Both the position numbers and the translations under genes were made by a program. From ANME-2 cluster archaeon (GTDB lineage Archaea; Halobacteriota; Methanosarcinia; Methanosarcinales; Methanocomedenaceae), in contig JAMJFV010000103.1 in assembly GCA_023544495.1 (NCBI GenBank), forward strand, positions 1 through 7,023: a DNA stretch of 7,023 nt, read 5' to 3'. The notes beneath the pieces are model-generated. The model was not told where the DNA came from, did no database searches, and worked only from the letters and a program-made list of their open reading frames with translations. Shown piece by piece: positions 1 to 5,496 of the stretch (position 1 is the stretch's first letter; every line of letters begins with the position of its first letter).

Positions 1-439
1 GCCTTCCCTTATATTCCCGGATGGTCATAAGGTCTGCCAGCAACTGGCACGGGTGTTCCAGGTCTGACAGGGCATTGATGACAGGTACACTCGCATATTT
101 GCCCAGTTCAACAAGAGTATTATGACTGATCACCCTTGCCATTATGCCGTGCACATACCTTGACATCACCTGGGCAGTATCGCCAATGGTCTCTCCCCTC
201 CCGAGCTGAAGGTCCCGGTAGTTCAGATACAGGGGATGACCGCCAAGCTCATTCATTGCCACTTCAAAGGAAATGCGGGTCCGTGTAGAGGATTTTTCGA
301 AGATCATGGCAAGGCTCCTGTTCTTGAGCTTCTCCACGACCAGACCACTGGCACGTTTAGCTTTCAGTTCGTCTGCCATATCCAGCAGCTCAATGATCTC
401 ATTGAGAGACAGGTCACTCATGGATAATAAATTGGACAA
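1..439 (-). CDS. argF: Ornithine carbamoyltransferase, N-terminal part (cut by window edge)
   Basis: Cytosolic enzyme of arginine biosynthesis that joins carbamoyl phosphate and ornithine to make citrulline. The 146 visible residues cover most of the carbamoyl-phosphate domain; family members are about 300 residues, so the C-terminal half lies outside the window. Visible signatures are the carbamoyl-phosphate-binding STRTR motif (residues 51-55, within FEKSSTRTR), the RGETIGDTA segment (81-89) and the HPCQ motif (129-132). The start chosen is TTG at 439. It has a perfect AGGTGA Shine-Dalgarno site five bases upstream, and it supplies an N-terminus (SNLLSMSDLS) resembling that of methanogen homologues as I remember them. 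The ATG at 421 (MSDLSLNE) is the conservative alternative but has no comparable ribosome site. An archaeal TATA box lies at 481-488, so the gene probably has its own promoter although purD is only 49 bp upstream on the same strand. Identity is very secure; the start is inferred. Confidence 0.95.
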   Translation of the reverse strand, partial: MSNLLSMSDLSLNEIIELLDMADELKAKRASGLVVEKLKNRSLAMIFEKSSTRTRISFEVAMNELGGHPLYLNYRDLQLGRGETIGDTAQVMSRYVHGIMARVISHNTLVELGKYASVPVINALSDLEHPCQLLADLMTIREYKGR

Positions 440-444
440 AAATA

Positions 445-450
445 TCACCT
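445..450 (-). promoter_or_regulatory. Shine-Dalgarno site deciding the argF start
   Basis: AGGTGA on the minus strand, five bases before the TTG at 439 and 23 bases before the ATG at 421. The spacing fits the TTG and not the ATG. It overlaps an in-frame TAG at 449-451, so the reading frame cannot extend further upstream than about this point. Confidence 0.65.
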
Positions 451-480
451 ATATTTAATGAATCACAGTGTCAACCGGTC

Positions 481-488
481 TATTTATA
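481..488 (-). promoter_or_regulatory. TATA box for argF
   Basis: TATAAATA on the minus strand, directly abutting the purD stop codon (489-491). Using the usual archaeal spacing of about 25 bp, transcription would begin near 458-462 and give a leader of roughly 20 nt that contains the AGGTGA ribosome site. It suggests argF can be transcribed independently of purD. Confidence 0.6.
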
Positions 489-1799
489 CTATCCCCTCAG
501 GCTCTTCATGTGGTCCACACGTTTTTGTATCAATGCCTGTGTACCAATATCATGCCGGCATTCCAGGGGACCTTCCAGGTTATTGAGGGCCTGCTCTGCG
601 ATCTGCTCGGCTTTTTCAATGGTGTCGGCAATGCCCACAACGGCAGCAGCCCTTGACCCGGTCGTATATACCACGCCGTCCTTTTCATAGACACTGGAAT
701 AGAACAGCAATGCTTCCCCGGTATCACCCACCTGTATAGGAGCATCCTTTATGGGATTCTCAGGATAACCAGCAGGTACCGCATATTTGCATACACTGGC
801 CTTAGCGGCAAAGCGCACATCAACGGTGTCAAGAGTACCAGTGGTCACTGCCTGCGCAATATCGATAAAATCGGTTTCCAGCAGCGGTAGTATGTTCATA
901 GCTTCCGGGTCTCCGAACCGGGCATTGAACTCGATCACCCTGATGCCTTTGGCGGTAAGTATGAACTGGCCATACAGGATACCGCGGTACTCCACTCCGG
1001 TCTCCTCCCTGACCCTGGCCACCACATCTTTCATGATCTGCTTTGCCTCTTCGTAATCCTGTTCGTTCATAAATGGCAGCAGATATCCTGCATCATTATA
1101 TGACCCCATACCCCCGGTATTGGGACCCAGATCGCCTTCATACGCACGTTTATGGTCCTGCACCGATGGCGCAAAGGCAAGATGGTTGCCATCCACAAAG
1201 GCATGGACCGTCACCTCCTCTCCCTTGAGGTTCTCCTCAATGACCACGACGTCCAGGGCCAGCAGTTCACTGACGTAGGCCCTGGCAGCATTCCTGTCTG
1301 GCAACTGGTCTCCCATGACCTTTACGCCCTTACCGCCGGTCAGACCAGCCGGTTTCACGGCGACATCACCCAGTTCATCCACGTACTTTAGTGCAGCTTC
1401 CTCCCGGGTCCTGTCGAATATCCGAAACTCAGGAAGCCCGGAAATACCGTATTTCTCCATAAAACTGCGCGTCCATGCCTTATCGAATTCCAGCCTGGCA
1501 GCCGCGCGTTTAGGTCCCACCGAAGGTATACCTGCTGCGTCAAGAGCATCTGCAAGTCCGTCTGCCAGCGGGCTCTCAGGCCCGATAACTGCAATATCTA
1601 TGCCGCTCTTGATCGCATATTCAGTGACCTTATCCACCCCGGTTTCCGGATGAATAAGGAAATCCTCACAAAGACCTGCAATTCCGGGATTCTTTTTCGA
1701 CATCACTGCATAAAGCTGATGATCGTGCTTACTTCTGGAGATGGCATACGCAATAGCATGTTCACGCCCCCCCCCTCCTACCAATAGTATTTTTATCAT
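489..1799 (-). CDS. purD: Phosphoribosylamine--glycine ligase (GAR synthetase)
   Basis: Cytosolic ATP-grasp enzyme of purine biosynthesis; it condenses 5-phosphoribosylamine with glycine using ATP to give GAR. The 436-residue product has the usual full length. In order: the N-domain loop GGGGREHA (8-15), VIGPESPLADGLAD (71-84), ATP-grasp nucleotide loop VKPAGLTGGKGV (148-159), GPNTGGMGSY (225-234), metal/ATP-binding EFNARFGDPE (290-299), the C-terminal domain segment TTGSRAAAVVG (379-389) and RHDIG (415-419). ATG at 1799 is preceded by GAGG at 1808-1811, a moderate ribosome site. argF follows on the same strand after 49 bp but has its own TATA box. One oddity is that codons for Gly8-Gly11 sit in a run of nine G (plus-strand C, 1767-1775), a place prone to sequencing slippage; the frame is intact here. 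Identity is near certain. Confidence 0.98.
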   Translation of the reverse strand: MIKILLVGGGGREHAIAYAISRSKHDHQLYAVMSKKNPGIAGLCEDFLIHPETGVDKVTEYAIKSGIDIAVIGPESPLADGLADALDAAGIPSVGPKRAAARLEFDKAWTRSFMEKYGISGLPEFRIFDRTREEAALKYVDELGDVAVKPAGLTGGKGVKVMGDQLPDRNAARAYVSELLALDVVVIEENLKGEEVTVHAFVDGNHLAFAPSVQDHKRAYEGDLGPNTGGMGSYNDAGYLLPFMNEQDYEEAKQIMKDVVARVREETGVEYRGILYGQFILTAKGIRVIEFNARFGDPEAMNILPLLETDFIDIAQAVTTGTLDTVDVRFAAKASVCKYAVPAGYPENPIKDAPIQVGDTGEALLFYSSVYEKDGVVYTTGSRAAAVVGIADTIEKAEQIAEQALNNLEGPLECRHDIGTQALIQKRVDHMKSLRG

Positions 1800-1998
1800 T
1801 ACACGTCCTCGATATGGATCTGTCAGTATGATCCAGACATTCTATAGACACAGATTCAATAATATCCATTAAAAGCTTGTGGTTTATTATCTCAATGCCC
1901 GAATGACCTTAATGAACGGTATGAACAAGCAGGAACAACGAGCAGTCATTTATGTCTTATATTTTCAGTTATCGTATATTTTGTAAAGGTTTATTACC

Positions 1999-2010
1999 TG
2001 TTACGTAACA
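1999..2010. promoter_or_regulatory. 12-bp perfect palindrome, candidate operator
   Basis: TGTTACGTAACA reads the same on both strands and lies 34 bp before the start at 2044. It overlaps a second, imperfect inverted repeat whose arms are GTAAAGGT (1983-1990) and ACCT-G-TTAC (1996-2004). Position and symmetry suggest a protein-binding site in the upstream region of the small membrane protein gene; no binding protein is known. Confidence 0.3.
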
Positions 2011-2043
2011 TAAGCGTATAATGCATAGCGGATGTGATGGTTA

Positions 2044-2373
2044 ATGGAAGCAAGAGATATTATTTTTTCAGTAGTAATGATCGTGTCATCCTTTGTATTG
2101 ACCTACAAATGGATGAGCAGGTTCTCTTCATCAAATTATGCTGCAGATGCGATTGTGGTGCTTGCGGCAATGGTCCTGATCGGTTCCCTGGCAGCCATGA
2201 TTCTTTCTGTAGATATGAGGATGAGAAGGATAGAATCCATGTTAGATGCAAAAGAACGCTCATTAAGGATCAATATCCAGAGTGTTGAAGAAAATCTTGA
2301 TAAAAAACTGAATTCAGTGCTCAATAAAACAAACAGTTCAATGGAAGAAATGTCCCGACGAATGTACAGATAA
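2044..2373 (+). CDS. Small membrane protein with two TM helices and a coiled coil
   Basis: I do not recognise this 109-residue protein. Its layout is clear: a hydrophobic helix at about 5-23, a second at about 33-56 (AIVVLAAMVLIGSLAAMIL), then a charged, heptad-like helical tail from about 58 to 108 (MRMRRIESMLDAKERSL through EEMSRRMYR). The positive residues straight after the second membrane span suggest that the tail is cytoplasmic and that the protein is a small hairpin membrane anchor with a coiled coil for oligomerisation or partner binding. ATG at 2044 is preceded by GTGAT (2034-2038), a partial match to the archaeal anti-Shine-Dalgarno, at five-base spacing. It stands alone: purD is divergent across 244 bp, and the gene on the right is convergent with only 15 bp between the stops. 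The coding call rests on the ribosome site and the coherent protein architecture. Confidence 0.75.
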   Translation: MEARDIIFSVVMIVSSFVLTYKWMSRFSSSNYAADAIVVLAAMVLIGSLAAMILSVDMRMRRIESMLDAKERSLRINIQSVEENLDKKLNSVLNKTNSSMEEMSRRMYR

Positions 2374-2388
2374 GGTACGTAATTCTCC

Positions 2389-2694
2389 CTAATCCCGGAA
2401 CGCTAAACGAACAATCGATTCGACACGGTTCATGGCATCGGCAGCATTATCCACATCAGTAACCCTTCTCACATCAATCCGTCCTTTGCGGTATATCATG
2501 ACCTGCCAGTCGTCAAGCCTGAACCGGGCAACTCCCATACGAATGGAACAGCGTCTCTCAGGTATATCAAGCTCATCCAGTATCCTGCATACCATTTCCA
2601 TATCCAGGCCACGGCCGAAATTTGATTCAGCTATGAAAAGGCTGGGATCTTCCACACAGGGCCTGGCAAGGAGTATCTCCCTTGCTCCATACAT
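2389..2694 (-). CDS. Conserved-looking hypothetical protein, about 101 aa
   Basis: Function not recognised. The product is soluble, has cysteines at 13, 36 and 49, and ends in a strand-rich then helical segment (about 56-97: ARFRLDDWQVMIYRKGRID, then VDNAADAMNRVESIV). That order, strands carrying a K-G-x-I-D turn followed by an amphipathic helix, is reminiscent of one half-repeat of the TBP fold, but this is only an impression of pattern. ATG at 2694 has AGGT directly abutting it, too close to act as a Shine-Dalgarno site. A minus-strand TATA-like box at 2721-2730 would place transcription start near the ATG, so a leaderless message is likely. A later start such as Met32 (MEMVCRIL) is possible. 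The gene diverges from the BofA-like gene across 99 bp and converges with the small membrane protein gene. Confidence 0.7.
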   Translation of the reverse strand: MYGAREILLARPCVEDPSLFIAESNFGRGLDMEMVCRILDELDIPERRCSIRMGVARFRLDDWQVMIYRKGRIDVRRVTDVDNAADAMNRVESIVRLAFRD

Positions 2695-2720
2695 ACCTGA
2701 CTACTATATCTCAAGGCAGG

Positions 2721-2730
2721 TATATTATTA
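2721..2730 (-). promoter_or_regulatory. TATA-like box for the 2389-2694 gene
   Basis: TAATAATATA on the minus strand, centred about 31 bp before the ATG at 2694. Normal archaeal spacing puts transcription start at about 2698, consistent with a leaderless or nearly leaderless transcript and with the absence of a usable ribosome site. Confidence 0.4.
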
Positions 2731-2744
2731 TAGGTGATAAGGAC

Positions 2745-2752
2745 TAAATAAT
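2745..2752 (+). promoter_or_regulatory. TATA-like box for the BofA-like gene
   Basis: TAAATAAT lies within an AT-rich stretch, centred about 45 bp before the ATG at 2794. The predicted transcription start near 2775 leaves a leader of about 19 nt holding the GGAGG ribosome site at 2781-2785. Confidence 0.4.
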
Positions 2753-2793
2753 ATTATTTTGATAAACTGAAAAAGTGTAAGGAGGAAAAGATC

Positions 2794-3081
2794 ATGCCTT
2801 TGGATTTTATAACATATAACGGATTGGCAATCCTTGTTGTTGCCATTGCAGCATTTATCGCTGTGTACTACGTGCTCAAAGTAATAAAATACCTGGTCGT
2901 AAATTCCGTTGTGGGACTAATATTACTTTTTATATCAAATTTTTTGATTAATATGCTCGGTCTGGGATTTTCAGTCGATATCAACTGGGTCTCTGTCATG
3001 ATATGTGCCCTGGGCGGAATACCAGGGGTCATCATCGTCATATTACTTGGATTTTTCAATATCCCGCTGGTACCGGCATAA
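2794..3081 (+). CDS. BofA-family small integral membrane protein
   Basis: A 95-residue, almost wholly hydrophobic protein with three likely membrane segments at about 8-28, 34-56 and 66-90. The second segment (NSVVGLILLFISNF) and the third, ending CALGGIPGVIIVILL around a G-G-I-P-G-V core at 74-79, match the recognisable pattern of the pro-sigmaK processing inhibitor BofA family (PF07441). In Bacillus, BofA restrains the membrane metalloprotease SpoIVFB. Archaea have no sigma-K, so here the name marks only the fold family; a role in restraining a membrane protease is speculation. ATG at 2794 has a strong GGAGG site at 2781-2785, spaced eight bases. The gene is monocistronic: its left neighbour is divergent and its right neighbour convergent, with paired hairpins after its stop. 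Family call is fairly confident; function unknown. Confidence 0.8.
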   Translation: MPLDFITYNGLAILVVAIAAFIAVYYVLKVIKYLVVNSVVGLILLFISNFLINMLGLGFSVDINWVSVMICALGGIPGVIIVILLGFFNIPLVPA

Positions 3082-3093
3082 ATTCCCCTGGAG

Positions 3094-3170
3094 AAAAATA
3101 ACCTGTGCAGGGGACGATGGATCCCCTGCATAGAAAATAACCTGGCAGGGGACAATGGACCCCTGCATAG
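3094..3170. repeat. Two tandem copies of a ~38-nt hairpin unit
   Basis: Unit 1 runs about 3094-3133 and unit 2 about 3134-3170. Both read as an A-run, TAACCTG, GCAGGGGAC, ATGGA and CCCCTGCATAG, with only a few substitutions and short indels between them. They look like a recent local duplication of one hairpin. Confidence 0.75.
3106..3130. terminator. Hairpin 1 between convergent genes
   Basis: Perfect 9-bp stem TGCAGGGGA (3106-3114) and TCCCCTGCA (3122-3130) around a 7-nt loop CGATGGA. It follows the BofA-like stop (3079-3081) by about 25 bp. Being symmetrical and lying between two converging genes, it could act on transcripts from either side. A TCCCCTG at 3084-3090 could pair with the same 5' arm as an alternative fold. 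Confidence 0.6.
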
Positions 3171-3175
3171 GTTAT
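3137..3175. terminator. Hairpin 2 between convergent genes
   Basis: Inner 7-bp stem GCAGGGG (3145-3151) and CCCCTGC (3160-3166) with loop ACAATGGA, extended by an outer 7-bp stem ATAACCT (3137-3143) and AGGTTAT (3169-3175) across a small internal bulge. The right arm overlaps the stop codon (3172-3174) of the convergent zinc-binding protein gene, so transcripts from that gene enter the structure as translation ends. Confidence 0.6.
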
Positions 3176-3669
3176 ACAAGTTTTGGCGAGTAATATTTTT
3201 TTATTACCGTACTGCACTGGTCACATGATATCAAGAGCCAGTCGCCAACATTCTCTGTCTGGAAATGATAGAAAATGGACGATTTGCAGTTTGGACATAC
3301 ATAGTATTCCTTGAAATAGTAATTATAGAACTCAGGAGTGTTCTTTAACCATTCCAGCGTCTGCAGCATCAGTTCAAGGTACCGCTGTTTCGGTCCTCCT
3401 GATTCCAGTTCACTACGTAACCGATTACCGACCTCCTGTATCTGGTGCTTTGACTCGCGCTGTATCTTCTTATAGTCTGATACATACCTGCTGCTGGATT
3501 CAAGGTATCTCTGGTATCCCTTGTGCACGTCAGCTCCTTTTTGTTCTATGGTCCTGAGGAAATATTCACTCATCAGGTCTTCAAGCAGGTCGTGGCAGGT
3601 TGTGCAGATATTATATTTTTGAAAATATTTTGTATCCTGCAGCTCACCACATATCTCACACGTTTCCAT
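3172..3669 (-). CDS. Zinc-binding protein with two four-cysteine sites
   Basis: A 165-residue soluble protein that I cannot assign to a named family. The N-terminus holds C4-x2-C7 and C22-x2-C25; the C-terminus holds C125-x2-C128 and C149-x2-C152. Each set is a typical zinc-ribbon ligand pattern, the second one beginning YVCPNCKSS. Between them lies a long charged, mostly helical stretch (about 28-118). Zinc ribbons at both ends of a helical core suggest a nucleic-acid or protein scaffold; this is inference. The start chosen is ATG at 3669: AGGAG at 3679-3683 lies nine bases before it, whereas it directly abuts the earlier ATG at 3678 (adding MKH). That same AGGAG overlaps the TAG stop of the upstream DUF22-like gene (3682-3684), so translation of the two is probably coupled. 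Its stop lies in the right arm of the second terminator-like hairpin. Confidence 0.85.
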   Translation of the reverse strand: METCEICGELQDTKYFQKYNICTTCHDLLEDLMSEYFLRTIEQKGADVHKGYQRYLESSSRYVSDYKKIQRESKHQIQEVGNRLRSELESGGPKQRYLELMLQTLEWLKNTPEFYNYYFKEYYVCPNCKSSIFYHFQTENVGDWLLISCDQCSTVIKKYYSPKLV

Positions 3670-3678
3670 GTGTTTCAT

Positions 3679-3683
3679 CTCCT
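3679..3683 (-). promoter_or_regulatory. Shine-Dalgarno site overlapping upstream stop codon
   Basis: AGGAG on the minus strand shares its first two bases with the TAG stop (3682-3684) of the upstream gene. It is nine bases before the ATG at 3669 and zero bases before the ATG at 3678, which favours the downstream start. The layout is typical of stop-start translational coupling within an operon. Confidence 0.6.
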
Positions 3684-4101
3684 ACTCGACTTTCACTGGC
3701 ACTGAAGCGTCCCGGGTGAACATTATCGGGAATACGTTGATGACCGCAAGCAGGTCTCCTCTTTTGACCTCACCTGAATCAATACCCAGGATATAGGCTG
3801 AATCTACCACACGGTCGAATTCCACAGGCGCAGAACAGCCCCCCTTACCGGCTATCTTCATCACTGATACCAGTGCGTGGTGATTAAATGCACAGGGTAA
3901 AGCAAGTGTGTCCTTTTGCATGTGAATCTCCTTGATCTTGATCTTTTCAAATTTTCCAGTTCCAATTGTCATGTCCTCATCAGCTACTACCATCTCCCAT
4001 TTAGCCCGCGTGGCTATGGTAAATTCGTATGGCGATGCCTGGATCTTGCTTGTCAGGAATTCACTCTCCTGTTTTGAAACTATGTTCACGATTGCTGGCA
4101 T
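3682..4101 (-). CDS. DUF22-like archaeal protein
   Basis: A 139-residue soluble protein resembling the archaeal DUF22 family (PF01629) by remembered pattern: a beta-rich start, SPYEFTIATRAKWEMVVADED (23-43), KIKIKEIH (53-60), LPCAFNHHAL (68-77), and the closing DSAYILGIDSGEVKRGDLLAVINVFPI (100-126). The function of DUF22 is not known. C70, H74, H75 and C89 stand out as possible metal ligands, but this is only a suggestion. The reading frame also opens at a GTG (4110), but that codon lies inside the Shine-Dalgarno sequence AGGTGAT (4106-4112), which serves the ATG at 4101 at four-base spacing, so 4101 is chosen. A TATA box lies at 4135-4144. It is the first gene of a probable two-gene operon with the zinc-binding protein. 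Family assignment moderate; coding status high. Confidence 0.8.
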   Translation of the reverse strand: MPAIVNIVSKQESEFLTSKIQASPYEFTIATRAKWEMVVADEDMTIGTGKFEKIKIKEIHMQKDTLALPCAFNHHALVSVMKIAGKGGCSAPVEFDRVVDSAYILGIDSGEVKRGDLLAVINVFPIMFTRDASVPVKVE

Positions 4102-4105
4102 GGTT

Positions 4106-4112
4106 ATCACCT
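4106..4112 (-). promoter_or_regulatory. Shine-Dalgarno site deciding the DUF22-like start
   Basis: AGGTGAT on the minus strand, four bases before the ATG at 4101. The upstream in-frame GTG at 4108-4110 is part of this site and so is unlikely to be the start. Confidence 0.65.
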
Positions 4113-4113
4113 T

Positions 4114-4127
4114 GTATGATGTATGAT
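4114..4127. repeat. Tandem GTATGAT repeat between TATA box and start
   Basis: Two perfect, directly adjoining copies of GTATGAT (4114-4120 and 4121-4127 on the plus strand) sit just downstream of the TATA box and over the likely transcription start of the DUF22-like gene. A repressor bound there would block initiation, but the repeat is short and could be chance. Confidence 0.35.
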
Positions 4128-4134
4128 TTTAATC

Positions 4135-4144
4135 TATATAAATA
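4135..4144 (-). promoter_or_regulatory. TATA box for the DUF22-zinc protein operon
   Basis: TATTTATATA on the minus strand, centred about 38 bp before the ATG at 4101. Expected transcription start is near 4113, giving a very short leader that just includes or abuts the AGGTGAT ribosome site. It shows that the operon need not be read through from the RHH gene upstream. Confidence 0.55.
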
Positions 4145-4173
4145 TTATCATGGTTAATCATTATAATTATATA

Positions 4174-5217
4174 TTAATCACGTATCTCTTCGAGTATTAT
4201 CAAACTGGCAGAATATTTCGCACTAAAAGAATGGCCATTGGATTCCAGAAGATATATGTAGAAATCGGTCAACCGCTTTATAGCGTCTTCATTTTTATAA
4301 CCATGATATATTTTTATGGTTTCCATATCTGAATATTCGATCTTTTCCACGAGCCCCATGTTTTCATGGAGCAATTTTATTGTCTCAAGGAATTCCTGAA
4401 ACGGTATATCTGAGATGTGCTTCTCTACAAATGATTCAATAATGCTGGTGTTTTTCAATGGTTTATTTGCCAGGACGTTCGCGAAATTGTCGCGACCTAT
4501 AGACACGATATTATAGTTCGTCACCACGTGGACCGTGACCAGTGTTCGCCAGAACGTTGGCTGCCGCAACAGCTCATTTACTACCTGGCTGTTATAGCCA
4601 AAATATTTTTCCAATCCCTTGAACCTGGTATTCGATTCGATTTTTCTAAAATCTACCCGCAGAGAAGTGGCCCGAAGGTGCATGATCTCAACATCAAGGT
4701 TCAACTTATATGCAAAGAACTGGGCAATATGCAGGGCCACGAACTCACGCAATGCTTCTGAGCCGTCACTGATCATAAGAGTTACCGATTCAGGTTCAAG
4801 ATTATCCATAGAGAACAGTGACACTTTAATCTGCCAGCCGAATTCCTGGCATATTTCATTCATTTTCCTGTCAAGTTCTGATATTGTATCAATATTCAGC
4901 GGGTCCAGTACTTCTTCCACGATTTCCCTGTCCATCAAAATGCCCCCTGAGTATTTCAGGAACCATAGCAGGGTCGGATAACTGATTACTACATTTTGAC
5001 CTGACTGGATGGTTTCTTCCAGGTGTGACAGGACAGGTTGTGTATTGGTAAGATGTGTTTTTGCCTCGTTCAGAGTCCCGAACAGGTTGATCGCCATGTC
5101 GGCAAAATCAATGGCATCCCTCACAGCAGCACTGAGATTATTGTCGTTCTTCTGCAGCAGTGGTTTGAGTTTATTCATATGTTTCTGTTCAAGTGCTATG
5201 TTCTTTCGTATTATCAT
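4174..5217 (-). CDS. Ribbon-helix-helix protein with large uncharacterised C-terminal region
   Basis: A 347-residue protein. The first ~42 residues fit a ribbon-helix-helix DNA-binding unit: a short strand (MIIRKNIALE), helix one (about 10-23), a turn KNDNN, and helix two LSAAVRDAIDFADMA (28-42). RHH proteins dimerise and insert the strand into the major groove. The remaining ~300 residues are soluble, mixed alpha/beta, and unknown to me; they include WFLKYSGGILMDREIVEEVLD (85-105) and FAYKLNLDVEIMHLRATSLRVDFRKI (168-193), so they may form a ligand-sensing or partner domain. A plain RHH repressor is much shorter. ATG at 5217 has GGAAAG (5221-5226) just upstream, a weak ribosome site. It is divergent from the DUF116 pair and followed by the separately promoted DUF22-like operon. 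The role as regulator of either neighbour is inference; the coding call is firm. Confidence 0.85.
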   Translation of the reverse strand: MIIRKNIALEQKHMNKLKPLLQKNDNNLSAAVRDAIDFADMAINLFGTLNEAKTHLTNTQPVLSHLEETIQSGQNVVISYPTLLWFLKYSGGILMDREIVEEVLDPLNIDTISELDRKMNEICQEFGWQIKVSLFSMDNLEPESVTLMISDGSEALREFVALHIAQFFAYKLNLDVEIMHLRATSLRVDFRKIESNTRFKGLEKYFGYNSQVVNELLRQPTFWRTLVTVHVVTNYNIVSIGRDNFANVLANKPLKNTSIIESFVEKHISDIPFQEFLETIKLLHENMGLVEKIEYSDMETIKIYHGYKNEDAIKRLTDFYIYLLESNGHSFSAKYSASLIILEEIRD

Positions 5218-5251
5218 ACTCTTTCCTATGATTGTATATTGATTAATACTT

Positions 5252-5260
5252 AGTGCTACT
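5252..5260 (+). repeat. AGTGCTACT copy 1, RHH-gene side
   Basis: Nine-base direct repeat whose ends form 3-bp inverted half-sites (AGT-GCT-ACT), about 35 bp upstream of the RHH start. It matches the copy at 5460-5468 exactly. Candidate autoregulatory operator; chance is not excluded. Confidence 0.35.
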
Positions 5261-5459
5261 CAATACTACAATCTATTATTATATCCTGCCAAATTCCATG
5301 GATGTTAACTATTTATCAATTATTAAGGATTTAAAAATAAAATTATTAGAAAAATCAGCATATATATTCCAAAAAAGTACTTATATGTCATAAATAATGA
5401 TTTTAACGTTATATTTTACGACAATCATATTATCACTATATTCACACCTGGATATTTTA

Positions 5460-5468
5460 AGTGCTACT
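5460..5468 (+). repeat. AGTGCTACT copy 2, DUF116 side
   Basis: Exact second copy of the 9-mer, about 30 bp ahead of the TATA box of the DUF116 pair, a position at which a regulator could affect TFB/TBP assembly. Confidence 0.35.
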
Positions 5469-5496
5469 ATCATTAAGCGGGTATAACACCATACTT

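Noticed and set aside
1315..1653. Plus-strand 112-codon frame inside purD
   Set aside because: Antisense shadow of a near-certain purD; Ser/Pro/Ala-rich composition typical of such shadows.
2432..2737. Plus-strand 101-codon frame overlapping the minus-strand 2389-2694 gene
   Set aside because: Serine-rich translation without coherent domains, no ribosome site; the minus-strand frame gives a balanced protein-like composition and a promoter at the right place.
3094..3175. The two hairpin repeats as a minimal CRISPR array
   Set aside because: The units abut with no unique spacer between them, there are only two copies, and no cas gene is near.
2868..3179. Minus-strand 103-codon frame across the BofA-like gene and the hairpins
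   Set aside because: Runs antisense through a well-supported gene and through the terminator-like hairpins; no initiation signals.
4619..4981. Plus-strand 120-codon frame inside the RHH gene
   Set aside because: Antisense to the 347-codon frame, with serine-rich low-quality translation and no promoter or ribosome site.
5298..5393. A 31-codon open frame in the RHH-DUF116 spacer (starts MDVNYLSIIKDLK)
   Set aside because: No ribosome site, no well-placed TATA box, and A/T-rich codons expected from random AT-rich DNA. Kept only as a note for a proteomics check.
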